Source: Sulfurospirillum sp.
Lineage (GTDB): Bacteria > Campylobacterota > Campylobacteria > Campylobacterales > Sulfurospirillaceae
Reading direction: 5' to 3'
Length of the DNA: 52,509 nt
Assembly (NCBI GenBank): GCA_026988125.1
Contig: JALSLU010000083.1
Span: 1-52,509, forward strand
Shown here piece after piece: positions 20,450-29,938 of this stretch; position 1 is the first letter of the stretch; the number at the start of each line of letters is the position of its first letter. Both the position numbers and the translations under genes were made by a program. The notes under the pieces were generated by a model. That model made no database searches. It was given only the letters and a program-made list of their open reading frames with translations, and had not been told where the DNA came from.

Positions 20450-20671
20450 TTAACTTCTCTTGGTTTTGTTGTATATTTTTTCTAGTATCTCCATAGCTTC
20501 ATACATCTTTTCATATTCTTCAAAAGGTAGTAAAACTGCTTCAAATTTATTGTTTTTTACTATTACCAACTTCTTCTTTTTACCACTTTTTAATGACTTC
20601 AATTCTGAAGAAAAATTTCTAACAACCTCTGTTGCACTCACAATCTCATCAGCACTAAATTTACTAGCCAC
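20450..20671 (-). CDS. Phd/YefM-family antitoxin-like protein, no adjacent toxin
   Basis: 73 aa; SADEIVSATEVVRNFSSELKSLKSGKKKKLVIVKNNKFEAVLLPFEEYEKMYE has the Phd/YefM layout; GTG start abuts the ddl TAG stop. Confidence 0.7.
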   Translation of the reverse strand: MASKFSADEIVSATEVVRNFSSELKSLKSGKKKKLVIVKNNKFEAVLLPFEEYEKMYEAMEILEKIYNKTKRS

Positions 20672-21709
20672 CTACTTTCCTTTTGCAGATTGTATAGAGT
20701 TTATGTACCTATATTCACTCGGAACTTTTGTAGCACTAGGAAGAGCTTTACTAAGAGACAAAATGACCTCCTCAAAATCTTCAAAAAGATAGTTTGCCAT
20801 ACTTCCTGGAATAGGGTTTATCTCATTTACATAAACCTTCTCATCCCATACAAAAAAATCACACCTTATCAAAGAACCTAAAAAAAGTGGTTCATAAAGA
20901 GACTTAAATGAGTTCTTTAAACTCTCTTCTAAAGTAGCAGATATGTCAGCTCTATTTACCCTCTTAGTTCTAGAAAAATCCAAATATTTCTTATCAAAAT
21001 CTAAAAACTCCTCTTTTTGAGGCTCCTCTGTTACTGAAAATTTATACCCATTGGCTACTTTACAACCAGCCAAATTATACTCTTTTATTCCATCGATAAA
21101 TGGCTCAACCAATACCTGAGTGTCAAACTCAAAAGCAACATCAAGTGCATAATCCAACTCATCTTTGCTCTTTACAACACTTATACCAATGGAGCTTCCA
21201 AGTCTAAGAGGCTTTATTATAACAGGAAATTTAAAATCGATCTCTCTTACAGAGTTTTTTGCCAAAACTCTGTAATCTAAAACTGATACTCCCTTCTCTT
21301 TAGCATATAGTTTTGTTAGAAGCTTATTGTAGCTAACAACACTAGCCTCAACCCTAGGTCCTATAAAATCTATCTCGAAAAACTCCAACAAAGAGGCAAG
21401 CTTTCCATCTTCACCATCTGCCCCATGAACAAGGTTTATACACAGATCAAACTCTATCTTTTTTACACCTATTAAGCTCTTTACAAAGAAACCACCTTTT
21501 TTTATCTCAAGTTTTTTATATTTTTTATACTCACCACTACTAAATTTTTTTGAGGTTATTTCATCAGTCGGTATGAGATAAAATTCTCTATTGTAATCAC
21601 AAAAGATATATACTAAAGTCGATTTTAAAACTTTTTTAAGAGCAATAGCACTTACTATACTAATCTCATGCTCAAAACTTTTTGCTCCAAAAATTATCGC
21701 TATTTTCAC
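20672..21709 (-). CDS. ddl: D-alanine--D-alanine ligase
   Basis: MKIAIIFGAKSFEHEISIVSA, HGADGEDG, VIIKPLRLGSSIGISV, VNEINPIPGSM. Confidence 0.96.
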   Translation of the reverse strand: MKIAIIFGAKSFEHEISIVSAIALKKVLKSTLVYIFCDYNREFYLIPTDEITSKKFSSGEYKKYKKLEIKKGGFFVKSLIGVKKIEFDLCINLVHGADGEDGKLASLLEFFEIDFIGPRVEASVVSYNKLLTKLYAKEKGVSVLDYRVLAKNSVREIDFKFPVIIKPLRLGSSIGISVVKSKDELDYALDVAFEFDTQVLVEPFIDGIKEYNLAGCKVANGYKFSVTEEPQKEEFLDFDKKYLDFSRTKRVNRADISATLEESLKNSFKSLYEPLFLGSLIRCDFFVWDEKVYVNEINPIPGSMANYLFEDFEEVILSLSKALPSATKVPSEYRYINSIQSAKGK

Positions 21710-21724
21710 TTATTTACTCCTAAT

Positions 21725-22282
21725 TTATCCAAGCCTCTTTAGAGCTTCTTTTATAAGTTCACTCGTTTGATTTGAATTACATTGAGATAAAACTTTTTTA
21801 ACTCTATCTTTTTTGAAGCCTAAACTCTCCAATGCCATCAAAGCTTCATTAAATGCTATATTTTCACTCTTAGAACCCTCTATACCTAGTGAAAAATCAC
21901 TAAGCTCCACCAAAATCCTCTTTGCACTCTTAGGACCAATACCTGGAACTCTTTTAAAAGCTTCTATATTTCCAGAGCTTAAAGCAGAGGCAAACTCATT
22001 AGGATTTAGAGTAGAACAGACTGCCAATGCAGTTGATGGTCCAATGCCATTTACTTTTATAAGAGTATCAAACACCCTCTTCTCTTCAAGATCTAAAAAT
22101 CCATAAAGATTATTTGCATCCTCTCTTATGATTTGAGTAATATGCAACAAGACCTCTTTTAATTCAACTCTTGAAGAGCAAAATAGCGAAACATTTATCT
22201 TATATGTAAAGCCCGAATTTGTTTTTATATATAGAAAAGTTGGCTCTTTTTTAGTTATTAATCCCTCTATAGCTACTATCAA
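21725..22282 (-). CDS. ruvA: Holliday junction branch migration protein RuvA
   Basis: MIVAIEGLITKKEP, LIKVNGIGPSTALAV, KRVPGIGPKSAKRILVEL helix-hairpin-helix motifs. Confidence 0.96.
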   Translation of the reverse strand: MIVAIEGLITKKEPTFLYIKTNSGFTYKINVSLFCSSRVELKEVLLHITQIIREDANNLYGFLDLEEKRVFDTLIKVNGIGPSTALAVCSTLNPNEFASALSSGNIEAFKRVPGIGPKSAKRILVELSDFSLGIEGSKSENIAFNEALMALESLGFKKDRVKKVLSQCNSNQTSELIKEALKRLG

Positions 22283-24192
22283 TTGCTATACTCACTAGAT
22301 CGTTTTATTTCAAATTCATCACTTCCGGTCTCTTTTAGAGTTATCTCTCTTATGATTTCATGCTCTTTTGTATTGTAAACCTTTTCTATTGGTGGAGATA
22401 AAAGCTTAAATTTTATAACATTGTACTCTCTCCAAGGAGAGTGATTTATGATTTTTGCTGAAAAAACTCTATTTTGGGCTTGATTTAATTCTTCTTTTAA
22501 ATTTTTCAACTTTAACTTTTCATCTTTAAAGTGTTTTAGTGATTCGTTATACTCATTAACCATTTTTTGATAATCTTTAATTTTCTTCAAAAGTGACAAC
22601 GGAGGCTTTTTCCCACCTTTTTTTAACTCAATGATTCTCTCTTGTACCATCTCTATGGAAGGTTTTAGTTTGTCTAAAACTCTTTTTTTCTCTTCTAAAA
22701 ATTTTGGCATCTGTTTAATTTTAAGTGTTGTAGCCTCTATCTCTTTTGTGATTCTTTCTATATCATCATGTAGCTCCCTAGTAGAACTTGGATCTATTAT
22801 AAATTTGTTATTTGTACCCAATAGCTCCTTAACTTCTATTACATTTGATGAAATCATTGTGACATTAGAAGATAATTTTTTTATAATTATATTTTTTCCT
22901 ATAACTTCTCCACCAATTGCTTGATTCACTGTTATATTTTCAGCTTCTATTTTTCCACCCTCTAGTCTATCAATCTCAACATCTTGAGCGATTAACTCTC
23001 CTCTATGGATAGCGATTTTAGCTTCTTTCGCTTCAATTTTGGATGTCTTGTGAGTCTGTCCACCTACGCTAATTTTTTCCGTCTTTATTTTTGCACCACT
23101 TCCTACATTTCCCTCTACATTTAACTCATAGGTCTCAATACTCATACCAGGACCAACTGCATCCTTAAAAACATCATCCTCTTTAATGTTTATTACAACT
23201 TCAGATTCAATTTCAGTCTCAATTGAACCAGTAGATTTAAAACTTACCTCCTCAACTTCCATCTCATCTTTTATATCATATGTACCATTATCTTCAACTA
23301 CATAACCATTTCTATTTGCAATGTATTTAATCCTCTCATCATCCTCTTTTTTTATAATATTTTCTGTAATTTTTATTAGTACTTCGCTATCATCTCTTGG
23401 TTTTTCTACTGGTAAAAATTTTCCTTGACAATTTCTCCCTGGTTTTCCCTCTTTGGGTTTTATATACTCCATAATGCAATCACCTTTGGAAACTGCCAAT
23501 ATAAAACCTCTCTTTGCGTAATCAACTCTTCCATTTTTATTCTGTTGAGCCAATGCTTTTTTGTAGTGGTATATGAAATCATCATTTGTAGGCTTGATTG
23601 GATCTACTCCCTCACAAGCAATAAACATAACATCTTCATCTAAAATTCCATTTACTCTTATGCTTGATACAACTTTTTTAATCTCTTTATACATCTTAGA
23701 ATCATTAATACCAACTAAAATGCCAGATTTTATTTTCTTTTTATTTACCTCTTCTGCAATATCATGCTCAAGCTTTAAGTAATACTTAGCCTCAATATCT
23801 TTCTTTATAGTTACTATTACCTTAGTCAACATTTTATTTGCACCAAGAATAATAGGAGGAATTGGTTTGCTATCTTGTTCACTAGATTTAAAAACTTCAA
23901 CCTTATAAAGCTGTTTTATAGCTAAATTTGGATTTATCAAAAAGTCTTTATCTTTAAATTTTTTAAATATAATCTTATCAGCCTCAATCCAACCCTCCTC
24001 TTTGTTAAACATAACTTTTGTTCTTATCTGTATTATCTTAAAATCTAGTTCACTTAAGTGTAGGTTTTTAGCCAAAGATATGCTTTTTAACTCTCTTGGT
24101 ATATTCTCACTCTCTATTATGATTGATTTAAACTCATCTTCACTTTTTTTATTTTCGTTATCTTTCTTCTCTTTACTACCAAATAAACCCAT
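22279..24192 (-). CDS. FapA/DUF342 family protein
   Basis: GKPGRNCQGKFLP and GNVGSGAKIKTEKISVGGQTHKTSKIEAKEAKIAIHRGELIAQDVEIDRLEGGKIEAENI polymer-forming-like repeats. Listed ORF starts 24207; ATG at 24192 (MGLFGSKEKK) has a GAGG ribosome-binding site. Confidence 0.85.
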   Translation of the reverse strand: MGLFGSKEKKDNENKKSEDEFKSIIIESENIPRELKSISLAKNLHLSELDFKIIQIRTKVMFNKEEGWIEADKIIFKKFKDKDFLINPNLAIKQLYKVEVFKSSEQDSKPIPPIILGANKMLTKVIVTIKKDIEAKYYLKLEHDIAEEVNKKKIKSGILVGINDSKMYKEIKKVVSSIRVNGILDEDVMFIACEGVDPIKPTNDDFIYHYKKALAQQNKNGRVDYAKRGFILAVSKGDCIMEYIKPKEGKPGRNCQGKFLPVEKPRDDSEVLIKITENIIKKEDDERIKYIANRNGYVVEDNGTYDIKDEMEVEEVSFKSTGSIETEIESEVVINIKEDDVFKDAVGPGMSIETYELNVEGNVGSGAKIKTEKISVGGQTHKTSKIEAKEAKIAIHRGELIAQDVEIDRLEGGKIEAENITVNQAIGGEVIGKNIIIKKLSSNVTMISSNVIEVKELLGTNNKFIIDPSSTRELHDDIERITKEIEATTLKIKQMPKFLEEKKRVLDKLKPSIEMVQERIIELKKGGKKPPLSLLKKIKDYQKMVNEYNESLKHFKDEKLKLKNLKEELNQAQNRVFSAKIINHSPWREYNVIKFKLLSPPIEKVYNTKEHEIIREITLKETGSDEFEIKRSSEYSN

Positions 24193-24272
24193 GTTAGACC
24201 TCATCAAATAAATAGTATTATACTACAATAAAGTTTAATCCACGCCTAATAGCAGTTTAGATAAAATACATT

Positions 24273-25673
24273 ATGATTCTTAAAAACTTTTTTACAAATA
24301 GCTTTGGCATCCTAACTTCACGCATTTTTGGCTTACTAAGGGATTTGCTCAGCGCTTCTATACTTGGTGCCAATATTTACAGTGATATATTCTTTGTAGC
24401 CTTTAAACTGCCAAACCTCTTTAGAAGAGTATTTGCTGAAGGTGCTTTTTCTCAAAGCTTCATACCAGCATTTGCCAAATCGACAAAAAAAACAATTTTT
24501 TCATTTAAGATTTTTACAAAATTTTTTCTTTTTCTTCTCTTTTTATCTCTAATTGTTACACTCTTTAGTCCATGCATAACAAAAATTATAGCTCTAGGCT
24601 TTGATGAAAAGACCATAGAGATCGCATCTCCGCTTATAGCTATAAACTTCTACTACCTACCGCTCATCTTTTGTGTAACATTCTTTGGAAGTTTATTACA
24701 ATACAAAAACCACTTTGCAACTACTGCATTTTCCACTGCTCTTTTGAACATTGCACTCATTGTGGCTCTGCTTTTAAGTAAAGATTTAGAAAAGATTGAA
24801 ATTGTCTATGCTCTTAGTTATGGAGTAGTAGCCGGAGGGCTTTTGCAGCTCTTAGCCCACATAATTGCTCTAAAAAGCAAGGGTTTATTAAAAATCTTCA
24901 AATATGGCTTTTTATATAGAAAAAAAGAGATAAAAAAAGAGGAAAAAAGCTTTTTAAAATCCTTTTTACAAGCCATTGTTGGCAACTCTACTCCTCAAAT
25001 TTCAGCCTTTTTAGACACCGCCATAGCAAGTTTTTTAGCCTATGGAAGCATAAGCTATCTTTACTATGCAAATAGAGTTTTTCAACTCCCATTAGCTCTT
25101 TTTGCAATAGCACTAAGTGTAGGAGTTTTTCCAAAAATTGCACGCTATATAAAACTAAAAGATGAAAAGAGTGCCAACAGGCTCTTTAGAGAGGGTTTTT
25201 GGATTCTCTTTTTTCTTCTTTCGCTCTCAAGTGCAGTTGGCATAATCTTCTCTAGTGAGATTGTAAAACTGCTTTTTGAGAGAGGGGCATTTACTCAAAA
25301 AGATACTCTAGAGAGTGCAAAGGTTTTAAGCATGTATCTAGTAGGACTCATACCTTTTGGTTTAGCTAAACTATTTTCACTCTATCTTTATGCAACACAC
25401 AATCAAAAAAGGGCTGCTAAAATCTCTCTAATTGCACTTAGTGTAAATGTTTTACTCTATGCTCTTTTAGTTGCTCCGCTTGGAGTTAGCGGATTAGCTT
25501 TGGCAAGCTCTGGTGGAGGGATTGTTCTTTTTATCTTAAGCATACACTCTTTTGGAGTAAAAAAGTTTTTAGATATAATACTTTGCAAAAAACTATATAT
25601 ATACATTTTAGCTATGGCAATACTCATACCATTGCTACTATATTCTAAGGAAATTATTGATGGTTATTTATGA
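24273..25673 (+). CDS. murJ: lipid II flippase MurJ (MviN)
   Basis: FGILTSRIFGLLRDLLSASILGANIYSDIFFVAFKLPNLFRRVFAEGAFSQSFIPAF; polytopic membrane protein. Confidence 0.96.
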   Translation: MILKNFFTNSFGILTSRIFGLLRDLLSASILGANIYSDIFFVAFKLPNLFRRVFAEGAFSQSFIPAFAKSTKKTIFSFKIFTKFFLFLLFLSLIVTLFSPCITKIIALGFDEKTIEIASPLIAINFYYLPLIFCVTFFGSLLQYKNHFATTAFSTALLNIALIVALLLSKDLEKIEIVYALSYGVVAGGLLQLLAHIIALKSKGLLKIFKYGFLYRKKEIKKEEKSFLKSFLQAIVGNSTPQISAFLDTAIASFLAYGSISYLYYANRVFQLPLALFAIALSVGVFPKIARYIKLKDEKSANRLFREGFWILFFLLSLSSAVGIIFSSEIVKLLFERGAFTQKDTLESAKVLSMYLVGLIPFGLAKLFSLYLYATHNQKRAAKISLIALSVNVLLYALLVAPLGVSGLALASSGGGIVLFILSIHSFGVKKFLDIILCKKLYIYILAMAILIPLLLYSKEIIDGYL

Positions 25674-27051
25674 TTCAGTCCAAAAAAAGAGAGTTAAATT
25701 TACTCCTATAAACAAAGATGAAGTAAAAATCTATGTGTGTGGTCCCACAGTTTATGATGATGCACATCTAGGACATGCAAGAAGTGCTATTGCGTTTGAT
25801 CTTTTAAGAAGGGTCTTTTGTGAACTTGGTTTTAAAGTAACTTTTGTAAAAAATTTTACAGACATTGATGATAAAATCATAAACAAAATCAAAGATAGTG
25901 GGAAAAGTCTAAAAGAGATTACAGAGTTTTACATAAAAAGATACAAAGATGAGATGCACCAACTAGGTGTAAAGGATGCAGATATTGAGCCAAAAGCAAC
26001 CGAGAGCATAGAGGATATTGTTAGATTCATAGAAGCTCTTTTAGAAAAAGATATAGCCTATAAAACAAAAGATACGATCTATTTTGACACCTCAAAAGAT
26101 AAAAAGTACCTAAGCCTATCTCATATGCAAATAGATGATGCCAAAGCTAGAGTTGAGGGAGATGAACAAAAAAGAGATCCAAAAGATTTTGCTCTTTGGA
26201 AGTTTAAAAAAGAGGGGGAGCCTTCATTTAATGCCCCTTTTGGTGAGGGAAGACCAGGATGGCACATTGAGTGTAGCGCTATGATTGAAAAACACTTGGC
26301 AAATAGTGGAGAGTACCAAATAGACATACATGCAGGAGGAGCTGATCTTTTGTTTCCACACCATGAAAACGAGGCTAGCCAAACAAGGTGCAAATCCAAC
26401 CAGGAGTTAGCAAAGTACTGGATGCACAATGGATTTGTAACGATTGATGGCGAAAAAATGAGTAAATCTTTAGGAAATAGCTTTTTTTTAAAAGATGCTT
26501 TAAAGGTCTATGACGGAGAGATTTTAAGATTCTATCTACTAAGCTCACACTATAGAGCCAATTTTAATTTCAATGAAGAGGATTTGCAAAGCAGCAAAAA
26601 AAGGTTAGATAAAATATATAGGCTAAAAAAGAGAGTTTTTGTAGCAAAGAGTGGCTCTGCAAGCAAAGAGTTTAAAGAGTCTATGCTAGAGGCTCTAAGT
26701 GAAGATTTAAACATCTCAAAAGCTCTATCTTTAGTAGATGAAATGGTCTCAAAAGCGAACGAAAACCTAGATTTAAATCCAAAAGACAAAGCCCTAAAGG
26801 CTCAAATAAGTGCAAATATCGGGTTTTTGGAGCCACTTTTGGGAGTTGGGGCAAAAAATCCTTATGAGTACTTTCAAATAGGCATAAGCAAAGAGGAAAA
26901 AGAAGAAATTGAAAAATTAATAGAGATGAGAAATAGTGCTAAAAAAGAGAAAAATTATGCATTAGCAGATAAAATTAGAGATGAGTTAAAATCAAAAAAC
27001 ATTGCCATAATGGATACACCAAGTGGCACTGTTTGGGAGAGAGTTATATGA
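25657..27051 (+). CDS. cysS: cysteinyl-tRNA synthetase
   Basis: VYVCGPTVYD-like KIYVCGPTVYDDAHLGHARSAIAFD; PGWHIECSAM; KMSKSLGN. Confidence 0.98.
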   Translation: MMVIYDSVQKKRVKFTPINKDEVKIYVCGPTVYDDAHLGHARSAIAFDLLRRVFCELGFKVTFVKNFTDIDDKIINKIKDSGKSLKEITEFYIKRYKDEMHQLGVKDADIEPKATESIEDIVRFIEALLEKDIAYKTKDTIYFDTSKDKKYLSLSHMQIDDAKARVEGDEQKRDPKDFALWKFKKEGEPSFNAPFGEGRPGWHIECSAMIEKHLANSGEYQIDIHAGGADLLFPHHENEASQTRCKSNQELAKYWMHNGFVTIDGEKMSKSLGNSFFLKDALKVYDGEILRFYLLSSHYRANFNFNEEDLQSSKKRLDKIYRLKKRVFVAKSGSASKEFKESMLEALSEDLNISKALSLVDEMVSKANENLDLNPKDKALKAQISANIGFLEPLLGVGAKNPYEYFQIGISKEEKEEIEKLIEMRNSAKKEKNYALADKIRDELKSKNIAIMDTPSGTVWERVI

Positions 27052-28772
27052 AGCCAAACGAGGGCTTGAAGTTAGTTTTTAAAAGATTTTCACCCTATTT
27101 TAAAGATTATGTTCCTTATTTCATTTTAGCTTTTATAGGTATGATTTTGGCCTCTGCCGGGACTGCAGCTTCAGCCTACCTAGTAAAGCCTCTTTTAGAT
27201 AAAATTTTCATAGCAAAAGATGCTCAAATGTTAAAACTGCTTCCATATGCCATAGTTGCAGTTTACATTGCAAAAGAGGGCGGAAGATATATGCAGAGCT
27301 ATTTTACAAGCTATATTGGACATGATATTATAAGAAGGTTTAGAAATAAGATTCTAAACAATCTTCTTATTCAAGATATATCTTTTTTTCATAAATACAG
27401 AACTGGTGAGCTCATAAGCAGAAATACAAATGATGTTGAGAGAGTAAGAAGTGTTGTTAGTAATTTGATCCCTGATTTTTTAAAAGAGAGTCTTACAATT
27501 GTTGGTTTAGTTGGGGTTGTTATTTATCAGAGTCCTACATTAGCATTTTGGGCACTTATAGTTTTACCACTTGCAATATTACCGCTTAGTAAACTTGCAA
27601 GAAAAATGAAGAAAATCTCAAGAAAATCTCAAGAAAAGATTAGTGATATTACTGCAAAGCTAAGTGAAATTTTTAATAATATAGAAATAATTCAAGCAAA
27701 TAATGCAAAAGAGTATGAAGCTAAAATTTTTGAAAAAGAGAATCAAAAATACTTCGATATTACAATGAAATCAGTTAAGGTTGCACAACTAGTTAGTCCA
27801 ATGATGGAAGTTTTAGGGGCAATTGGTGTCTGTACAGTCATAATAATTGGTGGAATGGAAGTCATAGAAGATAGAATGACTATGGGAGCTTTTTTTTCAT
27901 TTTTAACTGCCCTTTTTATGCTTTATTCCCCTATAAAAAGAATTTCAACTCTTTATAATCAGCTACAAGAAGCAGTTGCAGCAAGTGAAAGAATTTTCTT
28001 TTTACTTGATCATAAGCCAACCATAAAAGATGGCAAGAAAGAGATTCCAAAAGTTATTACATCGATTGAGTTTAAAAATGTTGTCTTAAAATATGGAGAT
28101 AAAGTTGCATTAGATGGTATAAATTTAAAAGCAACAAAAGGGGAATTTATAGCACTTGTTGGCGATAGCGGTGGTGGTAAAAGCTCACTTGTTAACTTAA
28201 TTTTAAGATTTTATGAATCAAGTAGTGGTCAAATTTTGATAAACGATACGGATATAAAAGAGTTTAGTTTAAAAAGCTTAAGAGACTCCATATCTATAGT
28301 GACTCAAAGAGTCTATATATTTAATGATACAATTGCAGCTAATGTAGCTTATGGAAAGCCAATTGATGAAGCAAAAGTAATAGAGGCTTTAAAAAATGCC
28401 AATGCTTATGACTTTGTAAAAGAGTTAAAAGATGGTATATATACAAAGCTTGATGAGTTTGGAGTAAACCTTTCAGGCGGACAAAGACAAAGAGTTGCAA
28501 TAGCTAGAGCAATCTACACTGAACCACAAATTTTGATTTTTGATGAGGCAACAAGTGCCCTAGATAGCATAAGTGAACAAAAAATTTCTAAAGCTATGGA
28601 GCATATAGCAAAAGATAGGATCACTTTTGTTATAGCCCATAGATTAAGCACAGTTAAAAAAGCCGATAAAATAGCCATACTAAAACATGGTAAAATTGTT
28701 GCAATTGGCAGTGACGAAGAGCTAAGAGAGCGCTCAATAGAGTATAAAAATTTAAAAGGCTTACAGACTTAG
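27033..28772 (+). CDS. msbA: lipid A export-type ABC transporter (MsbA-like)
   Basis: N-terminal six-TM exporter domain, Walker A GDSGGGKSSL, signature LSGGQRQRVAIARAI, LIFDEATSALD. Translation probably starts at ATG 27048. Confidence 0.9.
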   Translation: MGESYMKPNEGLKLVFKRFSPYFKDYVPYFILAFIGMILASAGTAASAYLVKPLLDKIFIAKDAQMLKLLPYAIVAVYIAKEGGRYMQSYFTSYIGHDIIRRFRNKILNNLLIQDISFFHKYRTGELISRNTNDVERVRSVVSNLIPDFLKESLTIVGLVGVVIYQSPTLAFWALIVLPLAILPLSKLARKMKKISRKSQEKISDITAKLSEIFNNIEIIQANNAKEYEAKIFEKENQKYFDITMKSVKVAQLVSPMMEVLGAIGVCTVIIIGGMEVIEDRMTMGAFFSFLTALFMLYSPIKRISTLYNQLQEAVAASERIFFLLDHKPTIKDGKKEIPKVITSIEFKNVVLKYGDKVALDGINLKATKGEFIALVGDSGGGKSSLVNLILRFYESSSGQILINDTDIKEFSLKSLRDSISIVTQRVYIFNDTIAANVAYGKPIDEAKVIEALKNANAYDFVKELKDGIYTKLDEFGVNLSGGQRQRVAIARAIYTEPQILIFDEATSALDSISEQKISKAMEHIAKDRITFVIAHRLSTVKKADKIAILKHGKIVAIGSDEELRERSIEYKNLKGLQT

Positions 28773-28794
28773 TACAATTTTAATGATTTTTTAG

Positions 28795-28800
28795 TATAAT
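28795..28800 (+). promoter_or_regulatory. -10 element (TATAAT) upstream of pyrD
   Basis: ttagTATAAT in the 104-nt msbA-pyrD gap, AT-rich upstream tract. Confidence 0.5.
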
Positions 28801-28876
28801 CTACAACCTTTTATTCCTCTGAGACATACTAGGGTTTTTAGAGGTGCCCATATAGCATATAAAACAAGGATACAAA

Positions 28877-29938
28877 ATGTTAAGTTATGAAATGATGAAA
28901 AAGATTTTTTTTAAATTTTCACCGGAAAGGGCTCACGAAATAGTTGAGTTTGTATTTAAAAATAGTTCAGTGTATTGCCCGTTTATACCCTCTTATTTGA
29001 GTGAAAAGTACTTTTTTACCGATCCTAGAATAGAACAAAATCTTCTTGGAACAAAGTTTTTAAATCCGATTGGATTAGCTGCAGGCTTTGACAAGAATGC
29101 TACAATGATAAAAATGCTAAATGCTTTAGGGTTTGGACACATCGAGTTTGGAACGGTAACTCCAAAACCTCAAGAGGGAAATCCAAAACCAAGACTATTT
29201 AGATACCCTGAATTTGAAAGTATCCAAAATGCAATGGGCTTCAATAATGATGGTTTAAGCGTAGTTAGTAGAAGAATTGGTAAAATCTATCCATATGCTA
29301 TACCTCTAGGTGCAAACATTGGAAAAAATAAAACCACCCCTCAAGAAGATGCTTTAGATGACTACAAAGAACTCATAAATGGTTTTAAAAACCTTTGTGA
29401 TTACTTTGCCATAAACATTTCATCTCCAAATACACCAAATCTTAGAGATTTACAGAATGAAGAGTTTATAAAAGAACTTTTTTCTATGGCAGCTAATCTT
29501 ACTAAAAAACCTCTACTTCTTAAAATTGCCCCAGATATGCAAGCCAAAGATGCGATAAAGTTATGTGGTATTGCCATTGAAAATGGAGCTTCAGGGATAA
29601 TTGCAACAAATACAACTACTGATTACTCACTACTTCCAAATGCAAAAAGTTTTGGTGGTATAAGTGGTAAAGTTCTAAAAGAGAAAAGTAGAACTCTTTT
29701 TAAAGAGCTAGGAAGAGAGTTTTGTGGTAAAACAACACTTATAAGTGTTGGAGGAATTGATAGTGTAGATGAGGCATATGAAAGAATCAAAGATGGTGCA
29801 AGTCTAATTCAAATATATAGTGCATTTATCTTTAAGGGTCCAAAATTAAACTATGAAATTTCAAAAGGAATTTTAGATAGAATGAACAGTGATGGAATTC
29901 ATCATATAAGTGAACTTATAGGAGTTAACCACAAATGA
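28877..29938 (+). CDS. pyrD: dihydroorotate dehydrogenase (quinone, class 2)
   Basis: NPIGLAAGFDKNATMI, FGHIEFGTVTPKPQEGNPKPRLFR, NISSPNTPNLRDLQ, LISVGGIDSVDEAYERI. Confidence 0.97.
   Translation: MLSYEMMKKIFFKFSPERAHEIVEFVFKNSSVYCPFIPSYLSEKYFFTDPRIEQNLLGTKFLNPIGLAAGFDKNATMIKMLNALGFGHIEFGTVTPKPQEGNPKPRLFRYPEFESIQNAMGFNNDGLSVVSRRIGKIYPYAIPLGANIGKNKTTPQEDALDDYKELINGFKNLCDYFAINISSPNTPNLRDLQNEEFIKELFSMAANLTKKPLLLKIAPDMQAKDAIKLCGIAIENGASGIIATNTTTDYSLLPNAKSFGGISGKVLKEKSRTLFKELGREFCGKTTLISVGGIDSVDEAYERIKDGASLIQIYSAFIFKGPKLNYEISKGILDRMNSDGIHHISELIGVNHK

Noticed and set aside
28801-28876. Possible tRNA or other standard small RNA upstream of pyrD
   Set aside because: No cloverleaf, no GTTCRANNC T-loop and no acceptor pairing could be found; kept only as a possible leader.
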